Notes: a model not told the origin generated them from the sequence alone. A stretch of 64,000 bases of DNA from Sphingobium quisquiliarum P25 (GCF_000445065.1 NZ_ATHO01000023.1:1-64000), one strand, 5' to 3'; shown: positions 43,169 to 56,566, counted from the stretch's first letter. Program-made: numbers and translations.

Positions 43169-44920
43169 TCACCACCACCCCATGCGCCGGCTCAACTGGT
43201 TGAACGCGTTCAAGCATCCGGCCCAGTGCTCGGTCGATCCGCGGCAGAAGCCGGCACTGAGGATCAGCGGCTGGATGTCCGGTGCTTGGAGCCTCTCCAC
43301 GATGGCGGCGCGGGCGTCGACGTTCCAACCTGTCTGGCCACACGGCATCCAGATGGGGCCGTCCAAATTGGAGAGATAGTCTGCTTCAGATCCGGTCAGA
43401 TTGGCGAAGCCGCCGAGAACCTCAAGCGTATGGAAGTTGTCGACTGCCTCGCCGCCGATCAGCCCGAAGTCGCGCGACCAGGGAACAATCGCATCGATCA
43501 TGTGGTCCGCCCACGCCGTCTTGCGCCGGTCCAGACCAGGCCATCGCTTCCACCAGTCCGTCTCGACCCCATCCCAGAAGGAAAGGAAGATCGAACTCAC
43601 GGCCTGCGAAGTCTGTCGGTGTCGACGGGTCAATGGCATCGTGAACCACCGGAACAGGTCCTTCCAGCGCTCAGCCCTGGTCATGCCGAGGGCATAGGTG
43701 TGATAGAGCAGATAGGCTGGATAGTTCGCAATGCCGATGAGACCCTGATTGCCGTTGTCGGGCTGGCTCCCGACGATCGCCTTCAACGCGCTGCGCACGT
43801 GCTCGAACTCGCTCCCATCACCCCATCGCCCCGCAATGCCGCCCATCCGGGCAAGGGGTTCGCTAACGCCCTCAAGCGCCTGCCATCTTTCGATGAGCAC
43901 CTCGTTCGTGACGCTGGAGTGCTGGACGGGAAACTCCTCGCCCCCGATCCGCCTGATCACCCGCTCCGCCTCGTTCGCGAACGCATCGGCGAGTTCGATC
44001 CTCCGCTCGGGGGAGGCGAGGTTCCGCTTCGTGGCGGCGATCAGCATCTCGATTGTCTCGGGCGCTGGCCGCCGGGCCTTCTCCAGAACCTCCACCCCAT
44101 CGGCCAACTGGACGAAGAAGCTGTCGGCGTCGGAGATCGGAATGACCGTCGCGGCGCGGGCGGATATCAGATCACCGGCGGCGGCGGACGGTCCGCCCCG
44201 TGATGCCCACCATGTCGGATAGCGTCGGTTCGGCGCACGCGTCAGCGCTGACCGCAGCGCCGGATCCCAATCACCGGACCACCCCGATACGATCAATCCA
44301 TATTCGTCGAGGATGCGATCTAGCAGAGCGTCGTACTCACTGGGGTAGGTGGCCAGTTCGTCCTCGGTATTGAGGATGCGGTTGTCCAGATAGTCGCCGT
44401 GGATCTTGAGCAGATAGCAGCGGCTGTGGGGAAGCGGGCTTGCGCCAGCGAGATCGTCCACCGACTTGATGACACTCGGCTCGACGCCCACCATGCTCAG
44501 CGCTGTCTCCAGCAATCTGTCGAAATTTGTCGTGATCACGACCTTGATGAAACCCGCCTGCACCATGCGGGCAATCGCATGGTGCGCCGGCGTCGGGATG
44601 CGTCGCCCGGCCTCCAGATCGTCGGGCGACGGCTCGATGTAATGGTGTAGGATCGACCGGCGCTCCGTCGGCGTGGCCGACAGCGCGTCGAGCAGCGAAG
44701 AATAGCCGGGCTCGCCGCCGAACCTCGCCACGTGCCATGCTGCCCAGTCGGACTCATCCGTCACACCCTCTGCGGCTGCAACCCGCCGGACGAGATCGAG
44801 GGTGATGTCCCACCCCGTCGGTATCTCTGCCGCGCGGGATATGCCTGATCCGAGGAGGAGCGCGTAGACGCCAGGATTTTCGACGACGGAAAATGCGAGG
44901 CGGGTATTCGGGTCGATCAA
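43169..44920 (-). CDS. SIR2-domain protein, probable NAD-depleting defence effector
   Basis: A 583-residue protein. The SIR2 domain (about 10-270) has ALLLGSGISRAAEIPTGWD, VITTNFDRLLETAL (Asn in the catalytic TNFD) and LLKIHGDYLD (His-Gly), as in Thoeris- and dSir2-type NADases. The remaining 300 residues are helical with many Trp/Phe and no recognised domain; they likely form the sensor or oligomerisation part. I start at TTG 44920 because GGAG lies eight bases upstream and relatives begin with this DPNTRLAFSV segment; the longer frame from 45010 adds a low-complexity Pro/Arg stretch. It converges on the ubiquitin-like operon, so the two could form one system or be neighbours on the same mobile element. 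Confidence 0.82.
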   Translation of the reverse strand: MIDPNTRLAFSVVENPGVYALLLGSGISRAAEIPTGWDITLDLVRRVAAAEGVTDESDWAAWHVARFGGEPGYSSLLDALSATPTERRSILHHYIEPSPDDLEAGRRIPTPAHHAIARMVQAGFIKVVITTNFDRLLETALSMVGVEPSVIKSVDDLAGASPLPHSRCYLLKIHGDYLDNRILNTEDELATYPSEYDALLDRILDEYGLIVSGWSGDWDPALRSALTRAPNRRYPTWWASRGGPSAAAGDLISARAATVIPISDADSFFVQLADGVEVLEKARRPAPETIEMLIAATKRNLASPERRIELADAFANEAERVIRRIGGEEFPVQHSSVTNEVLIERWQALEGVSEPLARMGGIAGRWGDGSEFEHVRSALKAIVGSQPDNGNQGLIGIANYPAYLLYHTYALGMTRAERWKDLFRWFTMPLTRRHRQTSQAVSSIFLSFWDGVETDWWKRWPGLDRRKTAWADHMIDAIVPWSRDFGLIGGEAVDNFHTLEVLGGFANLTGSEADYLSNLDGPIWMPCGQTGWNVDARAAIVERLQAPDIQPLILSAGFCRGSTEHWAGCLNAFNQLSRRMGWW

Positions 44921-45020
44921 CGGCTGTCTCCAGGGCGGGCGACGTCGTTGTAGCGGGCGCAGTCGGCTAGGCAATATGGGCGGGGCAGGACCCCAATATT
45001 GCTTTTTCAATGCACCAGCG

Positions 45021-45119
45021 TTAAGTAGCGGATCGCTGAGTTGTTATGGCGCATTAAGTAGCACAATTGCCGATCGGACCAGGATTTCCGGGGTGCTACA
45101 TAAACCGGCGCTAAGTAGC
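45021..45119 (+). repeat. TTAAGTAGC repeat cluster, candidate transposon end or operator array
   Basis: TTAAGTAGC at 45021-45029 and 45054-45062 and CTAAGTAGC at 45111-45119 are direct copies in similar contexts (GCG(T/C)TAAGTAGC). An inverted relative, GTGCTACATAAA, is at 45094-45105. Four spaced sites over 100 bases is the look of TnsB-binding sites at a Tn7-like end, and the next 70 bases hold an orphan terminator and then backbone genes. They may instead be operators of the SIR2 gene, which starts about 100 bases away on the other strand. Confidence 0.5.
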
Positions 45120-45163
45120 CTTGGCATGCCACTCGGCTCGTTTCGAGCCTGGGAGCATTCGGC

Positions 45164-45187
45164 AGGCGGCGCGAGGCCGCCTTTTTC
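45164..45187 (+). terminator. Rho-independent terminator without its gene
   Basis: AGGCGGC (45164-45170), loop GCGAG, GCCGCCT (45176-45182), then TTTTC. It points rightward, yet no rightward gene ends nearby; on the left lie the repeat cluster and the SIR2 promoter. It was probably the terminator of a gene separated from it by insertion of the mobile element. A second small hairpin, GGCTCG-TTT-CGAGCC (45135-45149), precedes it. Confidence 0.7.
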
Positions 45188-45191
45188 ATGT

Positions 45192-45857
45192 TCACCCCAG
45201 GCGCATCGTCAGTTCGACGTCATCGCCATAGGGCACGGACATATAGCCGCTTCCCGCCGCGCGCACGCGTTGCAGATAGTCCGGGCAGTGATCGGCATTG
45301 TCGGCGATGATGAGCGCGCCCGGCCGCAGCCGCGGTTCAACTCGGTCGAGGACGTCGGGATAGAGCGCCTTGGCGCCGTCGAGCAGAAGCATGTCCACTG
45401 TGTCCGGCAGGTTGGCGCCTAGCGTCTCCAGCGCGTCGCCCGCGCGAAACTCGACCAGATCGGCCAGACCGGCGGCTTCCAGATTGTCTCGCGCCCGCGC
45501 CAGTTTGGATGGCTCGAACTCGGTGGTGATCAGGCGGCCGCCGCCATTCTCACGAAGCGCCGCCGCCAGATGGATGGTCGATATGCCGAAGGATGTTCCG
45601 AACTCCACAATCTCGCGCGCGCCCATGCTGCGGGCGAGCATGTAGAGGAGCTTGCCCGTGTCCCGCGACACGGGAAGGGCATAGTCGCGCATTTCCCCGT
45701 AGAAATGGAGATATTCGGTGCGGCTCTGCATCAGGCGCATGATCTCTTCCTGCGGGATGCCGGTGAACGCCGGGTTCGCCCATGGAGCGTTAGCCTCCGC
45801 CTCGTCGAACAGACGGTCGAGCAGCGGCGCGATCGGGGATGTGGTGAGAATGGACAT
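45192..45857 (-). CDS. O-methyltransferase (family 3, CCoAOMT-like)
   Basis: A 221-residue SAM-dependent enzyme. Motif I is EIVEFGTSFGISTIHLAAAL, then LVEFRAGDALETLG and the metal-binding VDMLLLDGAKALYPDVLD, as in catechol/caffeoyl-CoA O-methyltransferases. The ATG at 45857 has CCGGAG seven bases upstream. It is divergent from a TetR-type regulator with a small palindrome in the gap, so the regulator likely controls it. Substrate unknown. Confidence 0.85.
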   Translation of the reverse strand: MSILTTSPIAPLLDRLFDEAEANAPWANPAFTGIPQEEIMRLMQSRTEYLHFYGEMRDYALPVSRDTGKLLYMLARSMGAREIVEFGTSFGISTIHLAAALRENGGGRLITTEFEPSKLARARDNLEAAGLADLVEFRAGDALETLGANLPDTVDMLLLDGAKALYPDVLDRVEPRLRPGALIIADNADHCPDYLQRVRAAGSGYMSVPYGDDVELTMRLG

Positions 45858-45905
45858 GAGCAACTCCGGTGGAACATGAGCTTTTCTTGTGCGGCCCGCA
45901 AAATA

Positions 45906-45919
45906 CGACTAATTCGTCG
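45906..45919. promoter_or_regulatory. CGAC-N6-GTCG palindrome between methyltransferase and TetR regulator
   Basis: CGACTAATTCGTCG lies in the 92-base divergent gap. Its size and place suit a TetR-family operator for the neighbouring regulator. Confidence 0.5.
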
Positions 45920-45949
45920 CATTCGCTAATCGCATTATGGAGGCGATGC

Positions 45950-46636
45950 TTGGCCGGTCCCCGGAACGTTCAGCTTTCCTTGCGGAAACAGCCCCGGCAG
46001 GCCCGCTCGGCCGGACTGGTCGAAGCGGTTCTGGAGGCCGCTGTTCAGGTTCTGGTGACGGAGGGCGCGGCGCGTTTCACCATGGCGCGAGTCGCAAAGC
46101 GGGCCGGGGTGAGCGTGGGATCGCTCTACCAATATTTCCCGAACAAGGCCGCGATCCTCTTTCGCCTTCAGAGCGACGAGTGGCGTGAAACCAGCCAGCT
46201 GCTCCAGGCGATCCTGGAGGACCGCGAAAAGCCGCCCATGGAACGGGTGCGCATCCTCACGCGCGCCTTCGTCCGGTCGGAATGCGAGGAAGCGGCGGTG
46301 CGCAGTGCCTTGAACGATGCCGCGCCGCTCTATCGGGATGCGCCGGAAGCGAAGGAGAAGAAGGGCGGCGTGGATGCCGCCTTGCAGCATTTCATGGCGG
46401 AAGCCCTGCCCGGCCTTCCGGCGAGCGGCCGGGATGTGGCCGCGAACCTCTTGAAGATGACCTTGGGCGAGGTGGGCAAGCATTTCTCCGAAACGCCGCG
46501 CACCGCTTCGGAGATCGAGGTGTTTGTCGATGCGCTGGCCGACATGCTCTGCGCCTATCTTCTTGCGCTTGGGAAGCGGGGCAATGGGGCGGCCAGCGCC
46601 GCTGCTGCGGCGGCGCTGCCGCGACAGGGGGCGTAG
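45950..46636 (+). CDS. TetR/AcrR-family transcriptional regulator
   Basis: A protein of about 228 residues. The N-terminal helix-turn-helix is VAKRAGVSVGSLYQYFPNKA, preceded by VLEAAVQVLVTEGAARFTMA; a helical ligand domain follows. The start is judged to be the TTG at 45950, preceded by TGGAGG seven bases upstream; an ATG at 45869 would add an odd 27-residue leader. It is divergent from the O-methyltransferase gene, which it probably represses. Confidence 0.83.
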   Translation: MAGPRNVQLSLRKQPRQARSAGLVEAVLEAAVQVLVTEGAARFTMARVAKRAGVSVGSLYQYFPNKAAILFRLQSDEWRETSQLLQAILEDREKPPMERVRILTRAFVRSECEEAAVRSALNDAAPLYRDAPEAKEKKGGVDAALQHFMAEALPGLPASGRDVAANLLKMTLGEVGKHFSETPRTASEIEVFVDALADMLCAYLLALGKRGNGAASAAAAAALPRQGA

Positions 46637-46697
46637 GAGCCGGGCAATTGAAGACCGGCATCATATCCGTGCCGGACCCTTTTGGCCGTTATAGGCC

Positions 46698-47456
46698 TCA
46701 GACCGGAAGGATGAACTCGATCGGGACGGTGAATTCGATGCGTTCGCCCGGCAGTTCGTTCGGCGCGCGGGGATAGGGGGAGGCGCGCCGCATCATCGCT
46801 TCGGCTTCTTCATCCAGCGCGGCGACGCCCGATCCCCGGATCACCGCGCCTTCCAGGAGCATGCCCGCGCGGTCGATCACGAAGCGGACCTGAACCCGTC
46901 CTTCTTCCCGCCGCATCCGGGCGCGGCGGGGATAGATTTTATGGGCGTAGAGCCAGGAGCGGACCTTGGCGGCATAGCTGCGGCTCGTGCCGGAGGGCGC
47001 CTTGGCGTCCAGCCCGTCAGCCGCGCCCCGCCGCGCCGCCGGGGTAGCGGGAGGAGAGGGGGAAGCCGCCGCCGCTGATACTGGCTGCGCTGGCGCGGTC
47101 GCTGCGCTGACGGCCGCTCCGGCGAGGGCAGCGGGCATGGGCAGGGCCAGTCTGGACGGGATCATCACGGCCGCTGGGGCGATGGCGGCAGCGGCAGGGG
47201 GCTGCGCGGGCAGCGGCTCGGCAGGAGGGACAGGCGGAGTTGCCGCAACGCTGGGCGCGTCCGCTTTCGCCTCTTCCTTCCCCTGCTCCGCGCCCTTGGG
47301 CAGGGCGAGGGACAGGACCGTCAGCGCCGGAGACTCCGCGCGCCGGCCGGCATGCCCGATCCCCAGGTTGAGCAGGGCCGCGACCAGCAGTCCGTTGACC
47401 AGCAGCGATGCCGCCGCTGGCCCGCTCACCCGGAAAGGATGCCCCGCACCCGCCAT
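46698..47456 (-). CDS. TonB-family energy transducer
   Basis: A 252-residue protein: one N-terminal membrane helix (about 12-33), a long Pro/Ala-rich spacer across the periplasm (about 60-160), and the C-terminal TonB domain (about 165-252). The domain has SWLYAHKIYPRRARMRREEG and VQVRFVIDRAGMLLEGAV. It follows the receptor gene by four bases and is thus a dedicated TonB for that receptor. Confidence 0.85.
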   Translation of the reverse strand: MAGAGHPFRVSGPAAASLLVNGLLVAALLNLGIGHAGRRAESPALTVLSLALPKGAEQGKEEAKADAPSVAATPPVPPAEPLPAQPPAAAAIAPAAVMIPSRLALPMPAALAGAAVSAATAPAQPVSAAAASPSPPATPAARRGAADGLDAKAPSGTSRSYAAKVRSWLYAHKIYPRRARMRREEGRVQVRFVIDRAGMLLEGAVIRGSGVAALDEEAEAMMRRASPYPRAPNELPGERIEFTVPIEFILPV

Positions 47457-47460
47457 GGCG

Positions 47461-49539
47461 TCAGAAGGTGCTGGCCACGGTGAATTTGAAGCTCTGCCCC
47501 TCCGCCGCCAGGGAGGAAAGGTGGCGGCGATATTGTTTGTCGAAGATATTGTCCGCCGCGATGCGGAATTCAAATCCCCTGGCCGGGCCGCTTTGCGGCT
47601 TGAAGGCGAAGAAGAGATTATGGACGCTGTATCCCGGCGTCGGCAGTCCCGATCCGGCGGAGGAGAAAGGCCCGGTGGCGACCTTGTCCTGCCGTTCCGC
47701 GAACTCGCCGGTCCATCCGCCTGACAGGCCGCTCGCCGCGTCGGCATAGCCCAGCGTCAGCCGGTAATCATTGGCGGGAATGGTGTTGAGATAAGCTCCG
47801 GTCCGCCGGTCCTTGCCGTCGATGAAGGACGCATTGCCGCGCGCGAAGAAGCCGCCAATGCCATATTCGGCCTCGATCTCCAGCCCCTTGAAGCGGGAAC
47901 GGTTGATGTTCTGGAAATAGGGCGTGCCAGCGGGCGCCGAAACATTGACGATCAGGTCCTTGACGTCATTCTGGAACAGCGTCGTCTTGGCGCGGAACCT
48001 GTCGCCCTTGCCCAGCGCATCATCGAACGACAGGGTGAAACCGGCTTCGATATTGTCCGACTTCTCCGGGCGCAGATCGGGATTGTTGGGCCGGGTCGCG
48101 GAGCGGGTGAAGATTTCGTCGATATTGGGCATGCGCACGGTGCGCGCGACCGATCCGAACAGGCCGAACCATGGAGTGATGTTATAAAGCGCGGCCAGCT
48201 TGGGCGACACGCCGCTGCCCCGCGCTTTTTTGGTCAGGACGGTGCCGCCGACCACCGTGTCGCCGGGCTTCAGGTCGTTCCAGTCGACCCGCACGCCCGG
48301 CATGATGGTCAGCTTGTCGGACCAGATGATCTCCAACTGGCCGAACAGGCCATAGCGGGTCATGTCGCCTTCGGGATGAGTGCCCGCGCCCGGCGTCACC
48401 GTGCCGCTGGTGGAAACGCGCGGATTGCGCCGCTTCTGCTCGCTCCACTGGCCGCCGACAATCAGGAACGTCGTCCAGTCGCCGCCCAGGTCGAACTCGC
48501 TGGTGTTCTGGACCTTCGCCTGCCAGCTTTCATAGGAGAAATCCGAATAGGCGAGCGGGCCGAGGAAGCTGGTTTCGGTCTGGTGCACCTTCGACAGCGA
48601 ATAGGCGATCTGCGCGTCGATGTTCAGCAGCTTGCTGCCGTTGAAGTCGTTCACATAGCCCAGCACGGCGGTCTTGTCGTGAACGCGGCGGCGCATCAGG
48701 CTGTTGCCGGTGGCGGCGGAAACCTGATCATAGACCTGCGGTGCGTCGCTGATCCAATCCTGATAGCTGGCCCAGATGGCATGCTTCCTGTTGCCGCCGA
48801 TCGATACGCGGCCCTTGACCAGCCAGCTATCGGATTCCGTGGCGGATGCCGCGACGGTCTGCCCATTGCCACTCTTGTAATCGTCGCTGCGGCGGTAATT
48901 ATAGCTGCCCAGAAGTTCGACGCCCTCGACCGGCTGCGCCGCGACTATGCCCGACAATGTATGGGCGGCGGCATTGGTTTCCGTCGCCGCCTTCACCCTC
49001 ACCGCCAGCGGATCGCCGCCGCTCAGGAAGTCCGACGCATCCTTGGTCGTGAAATTGATGACGCCCGCCAGCGCCCCCGCGCCATAGAGGGTCGATGAGG
49101 CGGGGCCGCGCAGCACCTCCACCCGCTTGTACAGTTCCGGCTCGCTGAAAAAGGCGCCCATGCGATATTGTTCGTAGAATTTGGTGACGCCATCGACGGT
49201 CATCAGGATGCGATTGTCCGAATCGCCGATCGCCGTGCCCATGCCGCGAATGTTGAAGCCCTGGCCAAGCTGGCCGACGCCGCCCTGCACATTGACCCCC
49301 GGCATGCCTTCCAGCAGATCGCCGATGGTGGTCGCCTGCACCTGGTCGATATCGTCCTGATCCAGCGTGCTGACCGCTTGCGGCGTGTCGATCGCGACCT
49401 TCTCCGTGCCAGCGGAAATGACCATGCGGTCCAGCGTCATGCGCGTCGTTTCCGGCGCATCCTCCTCCTGCGCCCAGGCGGTTACCGGCGCGGCGATCAG
49501 CGCGCTTCCCAACAGCAGCATCGATTTCATCTTCATCAT
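47461..49539 (-). CDS. TonB-dependent outer-membrane receptor
   Basis: A 692-residue receptor. Signal peptide MMKMKSMLLLGSALIAAPV with cleavage near AWAQ; a plug domain with TIGDLLEGMPGVNVQGG, FNIRGMGTAIGDSDNRILMT and VEVLRGPASSTLYGAGALAG; and a 22-strand barrel ending in a terminal Phe (FKFTVASTF). The layout is that of heme/haemoglobin-type receptors (HmuR/HutA), but the substrate is not proven. The start at 49539 (rather than 49596) gives a clean signal peptide. A candidate Fur box lies 77 bases upstream. Operon with a private TonB. Confidence 0.9.
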   Translation of the reverse strand: MMKMKSMLLLGSALIAAPVTAWAQEEDAPETTRMTLDRMVISAGTEKVAIDTPQAVSTLDQDDIDQVQATTIGDLLEGMPGVNVQGGVGQLGQGFNIRGMGTAIGDSDNRILMTVDGVTKFYEQYRMGAFFSEPELYKRVEVLRGPASSTLYGAGALAGVINFTTKDASDFLSGGDPLAVRVKAATETNAAAHTLSGIVAAQPVEGVELLGSYNYRRSDDYKSGNGQTVAASATESDSWLVKGRVSIGGNRKHAIWASYQDWISDAPQVYDQVSAATGNSLMRRRVHDKTAVLGYVNDFNGSKLLNIDAQIAYSLSKVHQTETSFLGPLAYSDFSYESWQAKVQNTSEFDLGGDWTTFLIVGGQWSEQKRRNPRVSTSGTVTPGAGTHPEGDMTRYGLFGQLEIIWSDKLTIMPGVRVDWNDLKPGDTVVGGTVLTKKARGSGVSPKLAALYNITPWFGLFGSVARTVRMPNIDEIFTRSATRPNNPDLRPEKSDNIEAGFTLSFDDALGKGDRFRAKTTLFQNDVKDLIVNVSAPAGTPYFQNINRSRFKGLEIEAEYGIGGFFARGNASFIDGKDRRTGAYLNTIPANDYRLTLGYADAASGLSGGWTGEFAERQDKVATGPFSSAGSGLPTPGYSVHNLFFAFKPQSGPARGFEFRIAADNIFDKQYRRHLSSLAAEGQSFKFTVASTF

Positions 49540-49615
49540 ATTTGCGGCCCCCTTTGCAGCAATGGACAGGACATGAATGCGCCCGAGGCCAGCCACCTAG
49601 CAGATAGAATTGATA

Positions 49616-49633
49616 TTGCAAGTGAGTCGCATT
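49616..49633. promoter_or_regulatory. Candidate Fur-type box
   Basis: TTGCAAGTGAGTCGCATT lies between the divergent receptor and DUF4198 genes. It resembles the TGCAA(A/G)TGA(G/T)TCGCA sites common upstream of TonB receptors in Proteobacteria. Iron control of both directions would fit. Confidence 0.55.
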
Positions 49634-49665
49634 AGAGTTAGCAGCGCCGCAGAAAGGGGGTACTC

Positions 49666-50454
49666 ATGCCATCATTATCACTTCGTTCCGCCGGGCTTCT
49701 GCTCGTCCTGACCGGCGCTTCCGCCGCGCAGGCGCACATGCCCTATGTGCTGCCCACCCAGTTCGATCTGGGGAAAGGCGATCATGTCACCGTCCAGTCC
49801 GCCTTCGCGGAGGACGCCTTCCTGCCCGAAGTCGCGATGCGCGGCGCGCCCTTCCATCTGGTGGGGCCGGATGGAAAGGATCTGCCCGCCGGGCCGGTCA
49901 CGCATCTGCGCGACCTGTCCGTCTTCGAAGCGGCGATCCCGGCCGATGGCACCTATCGCGTGACCAGCGGCCAGCGCGCCGGGCGCAAGGGCAAGATGTT
50001 CAGGCTGGACGGCAAATGGCAGATGCGCGGGGAGGGCGGCGAACCGCCCGCCAATGCCGAACAGGTCGATGTGCAGAGCATGACGCTGGCCGAAGCCTAT
50101 GTGACGCGCGGCCAGCCCAGCGCCGCCGCACTGAAACCCACCGGACGGGGCCTGGAAATACAGCCGGTCACGCATCCCAACGGCATCACGGCGGGATCGG
50201 ACGCGGCTTTCCTGCTGCTGTTCGACGGCAAGCCGCTGGCGCAGGCCGGCATCACCCTGTTCCGCAGCGCTGGCCTGTATGACGGCCGCAAGGTGGCGGC
50301 GCAGGTCAGGAGCGGCGCGGACGGCCGGTTCAGCCTGAAGCCGGAGGACGCCGGGACCTACCTCATCCTCGTCCGCCATCGCGCCGCCGCGCCCGCCGGG
50401 GCGGAAACGCCCTATCGCAGCTACACCTACACCCTTGCCTTCGATGCGGCCTGA
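49666..50454 (+). CDS. DUF4198-domain periplasmic protein
   Basis: A 262-residue protein with a signal peptide (SAGLLLVLTGASAAQA), followed by AHMPYVLPTQFDLGKGDHVT. The DUF4198 fold is an immunoglobulin-like beta sandwich ending in FSLKPEDAGTYLILVRHRA. Members bind or help take up metals next to TonB receptors. The start has AAAGGGGG upstream. It is divergent from a receptor across a Fur-like site and co-transcribed with the EF-hand gene. Confidence 0.85.
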   Translation: MPSLSLRSAGLLLVLTGASAAQAHMPYVLPTQFDLGKGDHVTVQSAFAEDAFLPEVAMRGAPFHLVGPDGKDLPAGPVTHLRDLSVFEAAIPADGTYRVTSGQRAGRKGKMFRLDGKWQMRGEGGEPPANAEQVDVQSMTLAEAYVTRGQPSAAALKPTGRGLEIQPVTHPNGITAGSDAAFLLLFDGKPLAQAGITLFRSAGLYDGRKVAAQVRSGADGRFSLKPEDAGTYLILVRHRAAAPAGAETPYRSYTYTLAFDAA

Positions 50455-50486
50455 GCGCTGCGCCTTTTCCATCTGACGGAGACCTT

Positions 50487-50984
50487 ATGAAAATCCTGCT
50501 TCCCTTGACCGCCGCCCTGCTGGCCCTTCCCGCATCGGCGATCGCCGCGCCGCATGAAGGGTCCGCCTTCATCCATGACTATGACGCCGACCATGACGGA
50601 CAAGTCACCCGCGCCGAATTCGACGCCGCCCGCGCCGCCCGTTTCCAGGCGACGGACGTCAACAAGGATGGCTGGGTTTCCGAAGAGGAATATGTCGGCG
50701 AATATCGTGCCCGCCTCGAACAGCAACTCGCCGCCTCCGGCCAAAGCGAAGAGAAGAAGGAAGAGGAGCGGCAGCGCCAGATCCGCCAGGCCCATGTCCG
50801 CTTCGGCGTTCTCGACAAGGACAAGGACAGCAAGATGACAGAAGCGGAATATGACGCGTCGGGCGCCCGCGCCTTTGCCGAGCAGGATGACGACAGGAAC
50901 GGCATCGTCACCGCCACGGATGCCGCCGCCACGGCCGCCCGTCAACTCGCCGCGCGGCAGGCGAAGGACAAGGCCGGCCGTTGA
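50487..50984 (+). CDS. Periplasmic EF-hand calcium-binding protein
   Basis: A 165-residue protein with a signal peptide (MKILLPLTAALLALPASAIA) and four EF-hand loops: DYDADHDGQVTRAE, DVNKDGWVSEEE, DKDKDSKMTEAE and EQDDDRNGIVTATD. The Asp-rich loop positions are kept. It lies 32 bases after the DUF4198 gene. A hairpin with a bulge at 50998-51025 (GGGCGGGGCCG...CGGCCTCCGCCC) follows and may end the transcript. Confidence 0.9.
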   Translation: MKILLPLTAALLALPASAIAAPHEGSAFIHDYDADHDGQVTRAEFDAARAARFQATDVNKDGWVSEEEYVGEYRARLEQQLAASGQSEEKKEEERQRQIRQAHVRFGVLDKDKDSKMTEAEYDASGARAFAEQDDDRNGIVTATDAAATAARQLAARQAKDKAGR

Positions 50985-50997
50985 CCGCAGGGGAAGA

Positions 50998-51025
50998 GGG
51001 CGGGGCCGCTGAACGGCCTCCGCCC
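50998..51025 (+). terminator. GC-rich hairpin after the EF-hand gene
   Basis: GGGCGG-GGCCG pairs with CGGCCTCCGCCC across a CTGAA loop with one bulged base. No T run follows, so termination strength is uncertain. The region to 51230 holds no other recognised feature. Confidence 0.4.
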
Positions 51026-51230
51026 CTCGACCAAAGCCGCCGCCAAAAAGTGAGCTATCGCCTTTCCAGAACAGCCGGTCGAACGGTGCCGGTTCGCTCG
51101 ATGTCAGGCGCTCAACCATGCTGTTCACGTAAAGCAGGGCAGCGGCGCGCATTAACCCTCTTTCCGTTGAACTTATCGGCGCCTCACGACTTTCCTGCGC
51201 TTCAAAGCAGACGGGAAGTTTCTGTAAACC

Positions 51231-51413
51231 ATGAACATAAATGAGCAGGCGCGCTTCGAGCAACTGGCCAAACATAATCAGGACCTGGCATCAAATGCGG
51301 GCAGTCCGAATATCCGCGCGGTGCATGAGGCCTGGGCAAGCTTCTACAAGCGGCTGATCGCAATATCGCCGTTCGACACTCCGAAATGCGCCTGCTGCGA
51401 GCCGCGGCCATGA
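51231..51413 (+). CDS. Possible small unknown protein
   Basis: A 60-residue frame (MNINEQARFEQLAKHNQDLA..., ending CACCEPRP) looks helical with a terminal Cys-x-Cys-Cys. The ribosome binding site is weak (GGGAAG about 16 bases upstream) and no family is recognised, so it may not be translated. Confidence 0.4.
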   Translation: MNINEQARFEQLAKHNQDLASNAGSPNIRAVHEAWASFYKRLIAISPFDTPKCACCEPRP

Positions 51414-51942
51414 CATTCATCGCAGTTCACCTTTCACTGGAATAGCGCGCGTCATCCAGACCGGCACGGAGCGAGCCTGCAAGGCGGCGGCTTCGATCTG
51501 GGAGCTTTCGCACATCGGATCGGCGCGGGCGCGCAGGGCAAAATCCTGCTCCGGCGAACGATTTGGAATAGATAGCCGCTCCATCTCCCAGGCTGACATC
51601 CGTCGGGCCCTGACAGGGATGAAGGCAGCAGGCGTTTCACGGGCCACATTTCTGCCGGACCTCAACGCGCACAATCCAGATTGCTATGGGTTAAGGGCGG
51701 CCGAGGGAATGGAGTAGATGCGGCTGTTGCGGAACATTGGAGGCGAAATTTGAGCGCGCCGAAGCCCGCGCCATCGCCCTTCTGACGCCTGTTCCATGTG
51801 TTTCCCTGTCGCATCGGGCCAATGGAAAGGCGGGGGAGCCAGGAAAGCCGCCGGGGTGCTGCGCAACTGGAAGCGACGCGAAAACAGCGCCGCTCCGGCA
51901 GGGACTGACCCGCATAAGCGATTAATAACGCGATGGAAGTTC
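51414..51942. other. Intergenic stretch before tRNA-Gln
   Basis: Five hundred bases without a convincing gene. A rightward frame ending at 51718 (ADIRRALTGMKAAGVSRATF) resembles part of a small helical protein but lacks a start, so it may be a remnant. Nothing else supportable is seen. Confidence 0.4.
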
Positions 51943-52016
51943 TGGATGCCCGACGAGGATTCGAACCTCGATTGACGGAGTCAGAGTCCGTAGTCTTACC
52001 TTTAGACGATCGGGCA
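51943..52016 (-). tRNA. tRNA-Gln (anticodon CTG)
   Basis: A 74-base tRNA on the minus strand. The acceptor pair is TGCCCGA/TCGGGCA, with a D-arm containing TAAAGGTAAG. The anticodon stem ACGGA/TCCGT holds loop CTCTGAC, which reads CTG (codon CAG). The T-arm is GAGG-TTCGAAT-CCTC, and CCA is encoded at the 3' end. Confidence 0.95.
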
Positions 52017-52137
52017 CCGGGCGAGGGTCGCTCGCACGGGAAGCGCGCAAATAGGCCTGCTCGGCAGATAGGTCAAGGGGCTTGGGTACAGCTTTTCAGG
52101 AAAATCACGACGAGCCAGCTACCGAAAAGCCCGCCGG

Positions 52138-52168
52138 ACGACCAGCGTCCGGCGGGCTCTTTCATCTT
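52138..52168 (-). terminator. Terminator of the rpoBC operon
   Basis: A perfect 13-base stem (AGCCCGCCGGACG) with a five-base loop, followed on the minus strand by TTTTC, lies 70 bases after the rpoC stop. Confidence 0.9.
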
Positions 52169-52238
52169 CCTTTGCAGGATCGATGGGCTTGGGAGCCGCT
52201 ATCCAAGATAGGAAGCGGCTCCGCTATTTCAAAGCGGC

Positions 52239-56525
<4,287 letters not shown>

Positions 56526-56566
56526 TTTTTAGCTCCTAAGCCAAAGGCTTCAGGTTCAAATTCCGT

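Noticed and set aside
45121-45182. Possible tRNA 3' end at GGCTCGTTTCGAGCC...ATTCGGCA next to the candidate transposon end
   Set aside because: The T-arm does not form five pairs with a seven-base loop and the acceptor stem has no partner; a plain hairpin plus terminator explains it.
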